Shown here piece by piece: positions 45,965-57,500 of a DNA stretch of 64,000 nt (positions are counted from its first letter, which is position 1; every line of letters begins with the position of its first letter). Source of the DNA: Ophioceras dolichostomum (taxonomy: Eukaryota > Ascomycota > Sordariomycetes > Magnaporthales > Ophioceraceae); assembly GCA_003049485.1 (NCBI GenBank), contig PYST01000168.1, positions 22,171-86,170 of the forward strand, in the 5' to 3' direction. The notes under the pieces are model-generated. The model was not told where the DNA came from. It did not search any database and saw only the letters and a list, made by a program, of their open reading frames with translations. The position numbers and the translations under genes were made by a program.

Positions 45965-47630
45965 TGTCTTTGGATTGATGAGATTGAAGAGAATAAAATA
46001 TCCTTGCCTCCTCGGCTAGGTGCGAGATCTAGCAGGTGGTGAGGTTGGGAAAGGCGTTCTAGAGCCTACAGCCTTATGGCTTAGGTCCGGCGAAAGGGCC
46101 TTCGGGAGTGGTACGCGACAGGGCGACAAGGGTCAATTTATAGGCGACGGTAGGAAGAATTGAGCTGCAAAGCCCGTCTGCTCTTTTGCCTGCCTTACTT
46201 TGTAGGTATGTAGCCTTGCGGGGTCGATGAGAGTGGGAGTGAGTGACTGGGACAGACATAAATGTCGGTGTAAAGGGAGGTGCGGCGGAGTGCAGAATCA
46301 GGCAGCCGGTGCGATGTGTGAGATTAGGCACGGACAAGGCAGCCGACCGACCGGGCCCGGAGTCTACGACATGAAGAGTACGCCTGCATTTGACCGCCAA
46401 CGCTCGGAACGGGTGGGGTACCGGCAGCCGACTCGACAAATCTTGTTTTCGGCGGTAGCGTTATGGGAGTTGATCTGTGTTGGTTACGGCGGAAACTTGT
46501 CGGGGGATGGTGCGATGGAGGGGTCAAATATCGTCAGCTCCTCCGTCTGTAAACTTGTCGTCCTACCATCCGCGGGGTACGGGTTCATGGCATTTCTAAT
46601 TATGCCCAGCCCGGGCGGTCACACGCCGGATCGGGCAGTATCGTCTCGGATAGCACTCACTGGGAATAGAGATCGAGAGGCAGTGGCGTACGATATCTCG
46701 GCGGATAATCTCCTGTTATGTCCTGCAGCCTAGTGCGGGGGAGACATTGTCATTCACTTGGCTCAGCAGTCCGCGCAAGTTCGCGGGGAAACAGTGGAGA
46801 GAGTGCGGGGCAGGACTCTGCCAGGGATAACCCCACCACTAAAAAGTTCGCTCCGGCGGTGTTCCCAGTTGTGGTCCCAGTGGTGTTCCCAGTGGTGTTT
46901 ACAGCGATTGAGGCCACCTTCTAGAAGCCTTTCCTCTCCTCCCACCTCCATTGTGCGTCATGTGCCGCGAAAAGACATTGGTGCGATGCGGAAAGGCCTA
47001 GGCCATCCGACGAATGGTCGGTGTTGGGTTGTCTCCCTTTGTCCCGCCCAGCTTGACTCTTTTGTTGTCCTGAGACCTTCGTGGGAAAGCCTTTCGAGAC
47101 CCAACCCGCTCTTTGATGAAAGCGAGTCCCCATCTGCGAGTGCCGACGGACCAACTTTCATTATGGCAGCCATGCTCTCAAAAATACTCTCATGCCCCCC
47201 TCCCTGGTTCTGCTCGTCGGGGAACAATCTGTTTGTCTGTCTCCTTCTGTCTCCTGGGTTTGTTGTCTCTGCATCACACTTGTCAACACACTTACCGCTT
47301 CCCTTCGCTGCGCTGGCGCAAACACCTTATATTGAGAGGCATATCACAATACCCGCACCCCAGGTCTGGAATGACAACACAGTTGAGACACTCACAAGGC
47401 CGGACACGGACAACGAGGACAGCTCTCACACTGTCATCCTACTCCGTTTTATGGCATCGAATATACCTGCATTCTTCATCCGGCTCTGGGTCGATAAATT
47501 CCTGAACCGCGTCAGTGTGGTGGTAAGAAGATCAACCTCACCAGCATCGCGCACTACTGCCGATCCAACTCCCTATTTCGAGCGTCCTATAGCTCCTTAT
47601 CCTCCTCCGCCGCCTCTTCCTACAGACATA
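45965..47630. other. Divergent promoter region
   Basis: Between the sirtuin and the Cys-rich ribbon gene. The frame of the latter stays open upstream to 46758, so in-frame ATGs at 47451 and 46986 are possible alternative starts, but the content there looks non-coding. No other gene seen. Confidence 0.5.
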
Positions 47631-48266
47631 ATGGCTACAAGTGTAGCTCCCCCTCCTTCCGGCTCTCTGAAGCGAGTCTTTTCCAAGGTCTCATTTCCCC
47701 GTCGGCGAAACACAGGTTCCTCCGCAGTGACGGACTATTCCACCTACTCCGATTCTTCAACGGCAGCATCATCACAACCGTCATCAGATCACCCTTTCAC
47801 CCTTGACCCCGGAGCGGACTGGAGGTCCAATCCTCCAGTACCCTGTCAGGCCCGCCGCACCAGTCTCCTGGGAGCCTTGCTCAACTCCGACCTGGGTACC
47901 CCCAATGTGGACGATCAGAAGGCGGCAGCCGCCGCCGCAGTCAAAGCCGTGTCCAATGGTAGGCAGTCAGCTGCCAGGGACATGCCGTTGCCGCCGGGTG
48001 TTCGCATCCCGCCAGTGCGGCCGAACTCCCTCAACAACGACACACACGTCACCACGCTGTGGGACCTCTGTGGCGAGGACGCCTTCGCGGGCCTCGCTGT
48101 TGACGGCTCGTCCGAGAACGGCTGGGAGTGCTGCAACTGCGCCTCGCCGTGCTCGATCGCCGAGTCGCTTTGCTGGAACTGTGGCGCGCATCTGCGCTGT
48201 GATCAGTGTGAGGTGTTGAAGAAGGCACCAGAGCCTGAGCCTGAGCCTCAGTCGAACACCTGCTGA
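47631..48266 (+). CDS. Small Cys-rich (zinc-ribbon-like) hypothetical protein
   Basis: Not recognised as a named family. Taking the ATG at 47631 gives 211 aa. The N-terminal 100 residues are basic and Ser-rich (SLKRVFSKVSFPRRRN), likely disordered. The C-terminal part has a Cys cluster at about residues 167-195: WECCNCASPCSIAE, SLCWNCGAHLRCDQC, a pattern like a double-CxxC zinc ribbon. The protein ends in a Pro/Glu repeat. An ATG 60 codons upstream (47451) is in frame, but that part has weak protein character. A CAG at 47622-47624, just before the ATG, could be an acceptor, so a 5' exon may exist. The region is divergently transcribed from the sirtuin gene. Confidence 0.6.
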   Translation: MATSVAPPPSGSLKRVFSKVSFPRRRNTGSSAVTDYSTYSDSSTAASSQPSSDHPFTLDPGADWRSNPPVPCQARRTSLLGALLNSDLGTPNVDDQKAAAAAAVKAVSNGRQSAARDMPLPPGVRIPPVRPNSLNNDTHVTTLWDLCGEDAFAGLAVDGSSENGWECCNCASPCSIAESLCWNCGAHLRCDQCEVLKKAPEPEPEPQSNTC

Positions 48267-48728
48267 ACCTTGCTGAATCCTGCTGGACCCTGCCCGGGAA
48301 GTCTGGGCCTATGTACCAAAGCAAGACCATAACTTAGTGGATCATTCATATTTAACAGTTCTTCATTTTTCATTTTTCTGGTTTGTTAACACGTTAAAAG
48401 CTTAAAGCCACAATCATTAGTTGTCTTATCAATATGTGCCCCTTTGCGTATCGTTGCCGCGTATTGAGTGAAGAGTGTATGTCAACTCGCGAAACTCCCG
48501 TCGGAAACCTCGCTGTTGTGTTGTGTGTGCCATTCTGATAGTTCAGGGGAGCTGGCGGAGCTAGTGGGGTGCCGATAGTGAAGCTCTGAGGGAGAGTGAG
48601 GGCGTGCGGCTCCGATAAGCATCTGAAAAGTTTCCAGTTTTTCGGCAGGGGGTGAGGCTCTCATCTACAGCTCATCAGCGCAAAAAAAGCGCGACAACCC
48701 CGGCGCAAGAAAAGCGCGGGCGGGCATA

Positions 48729-50210
48729 ATGGTGTATCTAAGACATATTCACCTCTGCTCGAAACTCCCTACATTATCATTCCCTAGATATGCGCTCGCC
48801 GTCGCCATCCAGGGCCAGTTGCAGCGCGCGATGCTGGACTACAAGCACAGGGAAGCTGACTCTCTCGGAGAAGTCTCATCATCAAGAGCTATCCCAGTAG
48901 CCAGGAGGACGCGAGAGCCGCCGCCGCCGCCGGCAGTCCTCACCTTCACTCCTCAACCCACATATGTCTTCGGCCGCCGGGAGCAGCGGCCGAAGCACGA
49001 GGACATCGTTCCAATGGAGTACAACATCTACGTGGGCAACTCCGTCCCGCCACCTCCTCCTCGGAATCCGGACGGCCAATACTATGAACGTGTTACCTGC
49101 GATCTAGTAGGAGAAGGAAGAGAACAACAGCCCAAACAGCAGTCCTCCATCACGCCCGCAGCCGCTGCCGATGAGGCCGCCACACCTTACCGCCACCTCG
49201 CCTTCCGCCCCGGCATCTTCAGCTCCCCCCGCGGCGGCGAGACGACGTACCACGGGCCGTGGCAGATGGTCGCGTGGCCGGTCATCGACCTCCGCGGCGG
49301 CGGGTTCGGCCGGTTCCCCGCGCACGCGGCGTTAGGGGTGCGGGAGTACGCCGAGCTGCTGCAGGGCGTGACGGCGCAAGTGCTCAAGCGCCGGTACGAC
49401 CTAGACGGCTTCGCGACCGACGACCCTGGCGTCTGGGTCTCGTCGCCCACGACGGGCGAGACGCGCAAAGTGGCCGCGCTCGGCGTGCACCTGCGCCGCC
49501 ACGTCAGCGGGTACGGCGTGGCTGTCAACCTGGCGACCCCCACGACGAGCGCGTCGCACGCGCCTTCGCCGGAGCAGCGCGCGGCTTTTGTGCCCTCGCT
49601 CTCCTCCTCCGCCTTCACGGGCCAGCCGGCGTGGGCGACCGCGCCGGACGTGATCAGTTACCTGCACGAGCTGGAGGCCGCCGGCTACGGGCGGAAACCC
49701 GGCACCAAGCGCCAGCACAACGGAATGGTGGACCAGAACAACGAGGCGCTCAAGAACCCGTGGCTGAGGTTCGTGCCGTGCGGCCTCGAGGGGAAGCACG
49801 TCACGTCTGTGCTCGAGGAGCTGATGATGAAGCGCCAACAATTAATGCAGCAGCAGCAACAACAACTGCTGCAGCAACAACAACTGCTGCAGCAACAACC
49901 CAACGCAGACGAACAAGACAACGCAGACGCCATCAACGACGCAATGACCAGGAACAAAAGAGGATTTCATAGCGTCGTGGGCCGGATGGAGCCCGTGCGA
50001 TCGCTGGCCACCGCCTGGGCCGAGGAGTTCGCGTACCGGCTGGGGCTCCAGGGGGCCTCGACCAGTCTGATCCGCAGCCCTCACTACTTCCCCCATCTAG
50101 AGAAGATCTTCCCCGGCATCGAGGAGGACGTCGCCAGGATCGAGGCCGACACGAATCTGGGCACCCCGTACGTGAAGGAGCAGGCGGTCTACATGAAGCA
50201 GCTGGGATGA
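48729..50210 (+). CDS. lip2: Lipoyl(octanoyl) transferase, mitochondrial (LIP2/LipB)
   Basis: Transfers octanoate from acyl-carrier protein to the H protein and E2 subunits, the first step of lipoate synthesis in mitochondria. A single 493-aa exon. Motifs: VLTFTPQPTYVFGRRE (LipB EHPPVYTLG region), TYHGPWQMVAWPVIDLR with H175, TRKVAALGVHLRRHVSGYGVAVNL with the lysine K247, and LRFVPCG with the nucleophile C351. Lysine and cysteine are 104 residues apart; the bacterial enzyme has about 34, so there is a large insertion (Ser/Ala-rich, then a helical segment near VISYLHELEAAGYG). A polyglutamine tract (residues 370-393, CAG/CAA codons) follows the Cys motif, and there is a Pro run (107-111). The first residues are basic and hydrophobic, fitting an import signal. 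All key catalytic residues are present. Confidence 0.9.
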   Translation: MVYLRHIHLCSKLPTLSFPRYALAVAIQGQLQRAMLDYKHREADSLGEVSSSRAIPVARRTREPPPPPAVLTFTPQPTYVFGRREQRPKHEDIVPMEYNIYVGNSVPPPPPRNPDGQYYERVTCDLVGEGREQQPKQQSSITPAAAADEAATPYRHLAFRPGIFSSPRGGETTYHGPWQMVAWPVIDLRGGGFGRFPAHAALGVREYAELLQGVTAQVLKRRYDLDGFATDDPGVWVSSPTTGETRKVAALGVHLRRHVSGYGVAVNLATPTTSASHAPSPEQRAAFVPSLSSSAFTGQPAWATAPDVISYLHELEAAGYGRKPGTKRQHNGMVDQNNEALKNPWLRFVPCGLEGKHVTSVLEELMMKRQQLMQQQQQQLLQQQQLLQQQPNADEQDNADAINDAMTRNKRGFHSVVGRMEPVRSLATAWAEEFAYRLGLQGASTSLIRSPHYFPHLEKIFPGIEEDVARIEADTNLGTPYVKEQAVYMKQLG

Positions 50211-51436
50211 ACTTGCTCGCCTGGTTGGTTGTACTTATATCACAAGTAAAAGACCGTGTATATGCGCGCGTGTGTGTGTGTGTGTGTATTATTAGCTGGA
50301 AACATTTATTTTATGTTTCACTTGTGTATTTTCACTACTTCTCCCACGAGCGAGCATCTAGCTCCGGAGAACCCATCAGCTACCGCCACACCAGCATGCA
50401 GGCAGTTAAAAAAGAATGCGGTGCCAACAGATGCTAAAACACGGTCTTTCTTGTGTGCGTGAAGTCGAGCAGAGTAGCGCAGAGCAGAGAGAGGGGGGGG
50501 GTGCAGATCTTGCATCCCAGCAGATCAAAGCGAAGAGCCCCGTCGCCAGAGGGGAAACCGGGAAAGAGCAGAGAGACGACAATCTTCACACATACGTTTT
50601 TTAAACGAACAGCACCGCAGAGAGAAAAGAGAATACATACACATCCAGCCTGTAGAGTGGCAGGAAGATGCCTCGGTGGCACCATATAGCGAGAGCTGGC
50701 AGAAAAGGTCGCGCAAAGCATACAGACAGACAAGCTGATGAAACACAATATCGACAGTACAAGCCGCCGGCCAGCTAGTACCTCTAGCTACCGCCCAGGC
50801 AAGCAGCTACCTGCCTAGGCACCAAGCCAGACAACCATCAACTGCAGAAGCAGACGCCGTCACTAAGCTCCGCCAAGCTAGAACAGGAAACGAAAACCCC
50901 CTCCCTAATCATCATCCCTCCAATCTTTTTGGTAGGTAGGCAGTCAAAGAACAAAAAACTGTCGTGTCGCGTGTAATAAATAGATAGGTAGGTAAGGTAA
51001 CTAGCCAAGCTCCTCTGGTCTGGCTGGTTGGGTCAGGTGGAATCCCATGGAAAGAAAATAATATGAATGGATGGATGGAATGAAATGGGGGTTTGTACGT
51101 AATATGGCTGGTGGATATGGATATAGATAGAGCAAGGCAAAGAATAGCAGGCTAAGGTATTGGGAGACAAGGGGAAAGGAGATAAGCACCGAGATAAATA
51201 TCTCGAAGCCGTCACCTCGCGTCTTCCCATCAAGCCTGTAACTTTTTAGTTCGCCCCTGAGATCTCTGCGGCGGTGTCAAGGTATTCTTCTGCTTCACCC
51301 CATTTTCCCCTTTCACCCTTTCCCCTGACCGTCAATTTCTCTTATCATCGATCTTCCTCTCATGTCATTTCTACCCCTTCCCGACCCCTTGGTCCGAACC
51401 GCTTCCTCCAACGCTCAACTCCCCGTGTCATCAATG
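50211..51436. other. Intergenic region, convergent gene ends
   Basis: Contains a (TG)n run at 50271-50287 and TAGGTA-type words near 50930-51000. No gene seen. Confidence 0.6.
50271..50287 (+). repeat. Short (TG)n microsatellite
   Basis: Eight TG units in the 3' flank of the octanoyltransferase gene. Confidence 0.85.
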
Positions 51437-54400
51437 TCATCTACCCTCATCCTGCTGCGGCGGCTGTGGTGGCGGGTGCAGCAGCAGCAGCAGATGCGGG
51501 TGCTGCAGCGGGTGCTGGTACTTCCCACCGCCGCCGCCGCCGCCACCGCCACCGCCACCACTAGTACCGCTACCGCTGCCGCTGCTCCCTCCCCTGTCCC
51601 GTCTCCGATGATCCCGGTCGTCATCGTGTCCCCCTCCTGGCCTGTACTCCTCGGGCTGGAAGTTGGGGTTATTAAAGTGCGCCACGTTGTAATGGCTGTT
51701 CTTGAACGATGGAGTCGTCATCGTCTGCTGCTCCGACACCTTCACCGGAACCGGCACGCCGCCGGGGCCGTACATGCCGCAGCATGACGCGTCCTCGACG
51801 ACAACGGGCTTGACCTCCGAGACGCTGCCGTCGGCCTTGGACGGGAACGAGTATTTGCTGAAGCGGAGCGGGTGCGTGCCTCCTGCGCTGATAGGGCTGT
51901 GCTGATGCCGGTGGGGAGGAGGAGAGTCGGAGGTCGTTCTTGGCACGATGGTGAGTGACAGAGGAGGGGGTGGCGGCGCTGCGATGACGGGAGAGGGGGT
52001 GGTTGTCATGGGCAATGGCTCAGCGAAGCTCCCGACGGCCGCCCAGGGCGGTGAGCAGGCGTCTGGGCTGGGCGTATAAGACTCGGAGACCAGGGTCGGC
52101 TGCGGTTGCGCTGGGGAGGGCGACTGCGGCAGTGGGGCCTGGACGTTCATGTTTAGGGTTGATAAGCCTGCAGGCGAGCCAAAGCCGGGTATCAGGGAGA
52201 GGACGTCGAAGTTGAGGGACGAGAAGGTGCCCAGGCCCGCCGGCGGGGCAGGGGTGAACTGGTGGCGGCTGGCGGCATAGGAGTCCACGTCGACGCGGTG
52301 GACCTGGACGTCGACGGGCGCAGGGGCAGGCTTGTACAAGATGTCGTAATGGTCCGGGCGGAAGAGCAGGTGGATCATTGGGCCCAAGCTGGCCTCGTCC
52401 TGAGTTCCGGCTGAGTCCGGGAAACGGTACGTGTTGACCTGGCTGCCCTCGCTGCGGTCGAGGTAGGCGATGTCCAGCACGAAACCGGCAGGTTCCAGCA
52501 GGACGCCTACGAGCAGCGTGATGCCCAGATGATCGATTTCGCGGTTCGTCGGCAGGAGTGTGTGGTCGCAGTACGTCTTTACCGCGCCCGACCCTGTGCC
52601 TCCACCGGGGATGAATGGCTCGTAGTCTGGGTGGCCGACAAGGTATGAAGCTGCCAGGATGCGCAGGTGGAAAATAATGGCGTTTGAAGCTCCCTGGTCG
52701 TTGAACTTGTCCACAAGCAGTGCGAGGGCTTCGTCGGTGTTCGAAAGACGGCTCGAGATCTCGTCAAAGAGTCCAATCGTCTCGTCCACCATGGGTTCGA
52801 ACAAGTAAGGGTTGTAGCCGCCGACCTTCTCGATGTAGTCGTTCAGCTGCAATACCCGCTCGCGCTCGGCGTCGATCTTCGCCTGCGTCGCTGTCAGGAT
52901 GAGGGTCTCGAAGTAGGAGAATCCGATTGCTGTTCCCAGGGCGGGTGCAAGAGCAATTCGTTAGCCATTGTGCAGGTGGTCAAGGCACTTTCTCGAGGGC
53001 CCATCGTCTCGCCCTGTCCAGACACCATCTGGTCCAGCAACAAGCCAGGCAGGTTGGGTAGCTTGTTCGGCCTAACCTGACAGTCCCTGGAGCTGGAATT
53101 GCTAGGGTGGAAGGAGGTCGTCCCGATGCATGTGGACTCCGTCGAAGCTGGCAGGGAACTTGCTTACCTCTCCAGCCACAGTTGCCATCACCCTGAATTG
53201 GGCGGTAGTGCGAGTATGTTTGTGGGAGTGCCTGTCCATGATGGAGAAATCGCGGTGAGCATCAACTCTGGTAGGGAAGTCCGTGGTAGATGTTGGAATG
53301 ACAAAAAGGGCGCCGGGCAATTCGCAAGTTCGGAGAGTGCCAGCCGATGGTGCGGGCAGACACGCTGGCGGATGGGCGGAAGGCTGATCTTGAAGAAGAA
53401 GGAAGAGGGCGGGGCTCACGATCGTCTTGGCCACGTAGATCTGGTCGGCTTTGGCGTATTCTTCTGTGATCGCATGGCTCGTGGTCTTCTCTCCCACGAG
53501 GGGGCCCTGTTTGCAAAAGGGTGGGGGTTTTCGGTCTGCGGTCAGCAAGCATGGACGCACACACGCAAGTCGTCACACACAAGCGACGACGAAAGGGGAA
53601 TCGCGAAAAGAAGGTGCGGTGCGTATGTCTGTGGGATGGAGATTTAAGCTGGTCGGCTGGACAGCCGCATTGATGGTTTGCTTGCTAGGATTGCTGCTTG
53701 CTGCAGCTGCCACACCCGATTGCAGAAAGTCGACGACCAAACCGTCGATGGCAGGCAAGAATCGAAGGAGAAGAACAGCACAGGAGCGAGCACGTACGAT
53801 TAGATCCGGTTGATAGTCTCTCGCTGCAGCCTCCTGGGCGACGAGGTCGTCGGCCTCTTTGCTGGGGGAATCCATATGCGCCCCCGAGTTTGCGTCGTGG
53901 TTCGTGTGCTGATGCGGATGTGGAAGAGGTGTGGCGGCGGCCGAGGAGTGGGTTTCGTATTTGAAGGATGCGGGGGAGGATGCCGCGTGGTAGGAAATCT
54001 GGTGGTGCGGGAGCTGTTGCTGGTGGTGTACGAAATGGTGGTGGTGGTGGTGGTTGTGTTGTTGTTGATTTGGGCGGTGTTGATGTTGCTGATCGTGGTG
54101 ATGGTGGTGGTGTTGCGGATGATGCTGCTGAAGGCTCTGGCTGCTGTGGCCGTTGACTGCGCCGTTTGTGGTATGCACTGGTCCTGTTGAATGCGGGCCA
54201 AAGGCCGCGGCAGTGGCGGTGGGTGAAATCTGTTGTTGCGCGTGGGAATTGGGGAAAACGGCACCGTGCAGCCTCAGCACCCCTTGCGCTGCTTCCCCGG
54301 CATGCTGCGCTCCAGGGGAAACTGCCACTGGGCCACGCCCATCCCCAGTGCCTGGCTCCCCTGGCAGGTGCTCGCCAATCCCCGCCGCTTGCCCTGCGTT

Positions 54401-54559
54401 CCTCAGACCACCACCACCCAATCCGCCACCTAACCCGCCAAATAGCACCAACGAAGCCTGGTGAAAACCGTAATCGGGCTGAAATTCCTCTCTAATACGG
54501 CCCAGGTCGTGGTAACTGGCGAACGACGCGGAGTACGGCGTCGGTTGAGGTCGAAACAT
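51437..54559 (-). CDS. Otubain-type deubiquitinase (peptidase C65) with long low-complexity ends
   Basis: Cysteine protease that removes ubiquitin, usually Lys48-linked. Four exons (54559-53798, 53506-53420, 53231-53168, 52929-51437) with matching phases give 801 aa; the introns are 291, 188 and 238 bp. Exon 1 (254 aa) is Gly/His/Gln-rich with a His run, HHQ repeats and Ala/Ser runs. Exon 2 encodes GPLVGEKTTSHAITEEYAKA, the otubain N-terminal motif. Exon 3 encodes YRPIQGDGNCGWR with D298 and nucleophile C301, and exon 4 starts at AIGFSYFETLIL. Further marks are VGGYNPYLFEPM, CDHTLLPTNREIDHL, IAYLDRSEG and LLFRPDHYDILY with H498. After residue 510 the tail is Pro/Ser-rich and ends in a poly-Gly block. 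Typical otubains are about 270-300 aa, so two thirds of this protein is extension. Confidence 0.9.
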
Positions 54560-57500
54560 CGATTTCCGAGGTTTTGGGTTTGGTTGATCGTACTGGTTCT
54601 CTCGCCCACCTCTTTCTCGTTTCGTTTCGTCCCGATCCGTTCCTTCCCTTCCTGTCCAGTTGTGTTTCCCCCTCTTCCCTCTTTCCTTATGTCGTTTTTG
54701 GTTGTGCTTCCCTTTTCCTCCTTTTCCTCTTTTTTTTTCTTCTTTACTCTTCTTTAGAGCCTTCCAAGCTTCTATCTGCCGAAGTGGTTTCCTCCCAGAT
54801 ATTTTCAACTCAGAGGGGTTCCGGGCCTCCCTCGCACTTACTCGCAGTCGCTCGCCCCTTCTCGCCGTCTGGTTTTCCAGGAGAGGACTGAATAAAGCAA
54901 AAAAGGGGGGGATAAAAAAGATCCAAGATGGAAGCAAGCAGGTGCACTGGGAGGTGTGGTGGCAGGCGCCTTATGAAAGAAGGCACGAGACGAGATGGCT
55001 GCTTGCAGCGGGTGTCAGCCAAAAGAAAATCCGACGACCCTCCTTGGCGGCGCATGGGTGTGTCGGCAGGTATCGAAATTGTGGAAAGGATGGATGTTGG
55101 CCCCCGAGGACGGATGGAAATGTCGATAATACAAATATTCAGGCTGGTTGGCCCAACCTGACCTCCTCATTCCCCCAAGTGCCCACCACCCCCTCTCCTA
55201 GAGTTGCATCGTGGGTTGCTTGTCCGGCGGTATTGAGTGGTCTGGAGAGAGGGGGTGACTGCCATCTGGGTCCATCTTCTGGGGCCACAAAGAGCCATCT
55301 TTCATGGTACAGGTGCCGTTTGGACACTTTGTTGTACTCCGTGGGTGCCGCAGGGGATAGCAATATAGAATGTGTATGACGGAACTTACCACATATGTCG
55401 GGCGGACGAGACTGGCTGCAAGGAGAGAAGGAGGCAGGGAGCAGGGAAGACGGAGGGAGACGGCTGCACCGAGACGGCTAGCGGCCACCTGCAGTCGTCC
55501 TGCACCCATTCAACCAACAGATAGATGCGTAGGCCTCCCTAGACAGAGTATGTTTGCAATCTTGGCTTTCTTGTCTTCTGCCTGCTTGTCTGCTTGTCGG
55601 ACGGCCGAGCAAAAGGTGCGAGCTGATGTGCTTGGCTGGCTGGAAAGTCTGCACGATTCTGAATAGGTAGGTACTGATGAATGCCTCCCTTCCCCCGGAA
55701 GAAGTCGACTGTGGCTGTCGTGGAGCTTCAGTGCCGAGTGAGAGGATGGGCCTGGCCGTAAATCTTGTTTTTTTCGCTGGAGGATTCTGGTCTTCTGATC
55801 CGGCAAGTGCAGAGTCGCGTCTATGGATCTGATGATGGTGTCTTGACAGCGTGTTGATGTGATGGTACCATGCAGATAATGGGGCCGTGTTAGTGTATGT
55901 TGAGTGAGAAAGGTCAAGGCAGGTCAGTTACCACAACACAGCACAGACAAACCCCGAAAGCTGCCTTATAAGAGGGAGAGAGAGAAAATACTCGGCAGCA
56001 GAGAGGATAAAAGAATTTGTAAACAGACGAAGAGGGCCCGGTGAGGATCAGTTATTACATAGGTACAGGTAGGTGGTTGTTTGGCACTTGACTGCAGGAC
56101 GGGAGGGGATGCAGAAAAAAGAAGAGAAAAAAAGCCGGGAGGAAAAAAATGAAAAACCCAAAAACAAGAGCCAGCCAGCCAGCCATCAAGCGAGCCTGTC
56201 CCAGTAAGGGCAGCCACTACGTCTCACCATGGGGCTAGCTCCAGTACACTGATGTATACATGGCCGGCTTTCTGCTTGGTTTCGGTCGGGAGAGAAGGGG
56301 GGCTCGGGGGGCAAGAGCCAAGGGTTCCGTTGTCGTAGACGCATGGGTGACATGGGCGAGCAATCAAACAAAGGAGGCATGCACAGATGGAGCAGTAGCA
56401 GAGTAGGTAGTATGTGTGTGTCTGTGGATATGTACGAAGCATGCGACTCAGTGCTCCGTGACGCCGTCCTTGGCCTGCTGCTTGGTGATGGGTGGCAAGC
56501 ACGCAAACATGGGCAGATAGACAGACAGGGGCAGATAGACAGACAGGGGCAGACTTTGGAGAGGGGGGATTGTGCATGGAACGATTAGTACATACATATT
56601 GTGAAGCACGGAGTAGCCATGAAGAGACATAAACCACCCTTACTTTAGTGGTACCTATCTTTGTTCTACCGTAGTTCCCGGTACATGTCTCCCTAGTATG
56701 TTTGTATGTATCAAGGTACAGAAGTGCGTGGCACATTGGTAGGGAGTGGGGAGGGAGAGAAGGCGGGGGTGACAGACAGGACGGACAGACAGACAAGACA
56801 GGGGAGCCTGCATGGCTGGGCATCAGATATGCATGTTTGCATTCGTGCAGGCGGGACAGCATGCATCCGCCTGCTGCGGATAGAGAAACTTGTTAGTTTG
56901 CTCGAAATTTCCCGGCATTCTGTGCCTGTGGGGGGACAGAACTGACCGACTACATACTACCGTACCGAGTACTCTCCAAGGGTCGAATTATTCTCGTTCA
57001 CCTCATCATCAACCGTCCCGTCTGTTCGATGGTACCGGAGGAGAAGAAAGAAAAAGAATGGCAGAAGCATGGAAGGGCGGGTGGGAGATGACGATCTGCT
57101 GGAGAGAAAGTGGTGGGCATGCGTCCCAGAACAGGACATGACATGGCGTCCCCCCTCTTTCTCCGTGATTTGGTCCAGCTCCTCGGGTTAGGTGACAGAT
57201 GTTAACATGGTCAGTATGCAGCCACGAGGCGAGGACACATGCGGGACCAAGTTTTTCTCCAACCATATCTTCCTCCCTTGCTTGTTTGCTTGCCCCCTTT
57301 CTCCTCGGCCCTGTTGCTTCGGGGGACTGTGATTCGTAGTTGTTCGGCTCTGAACAAAAATAAAGTGATGGGAAAAACTCCCATTGATATTGCACTTGCG
57401 CGGGGGGAGAGGAGCAGCTGATGATCAGTCCTTGGTCAAAGCTGATGAGGGTCGCAATCCCCATAAAAAATTCCTCGCTCCATCCCGATTCCCGCCCGCA

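Noticed and set aside
46758..47630. N-terminal extension of the Cys-rich ribbon protein
   Set aside because: The frame is open but low in protein character and starts with non-ATG codons; the ATG at 47631 is followed by a typical basic Ser-rich start.
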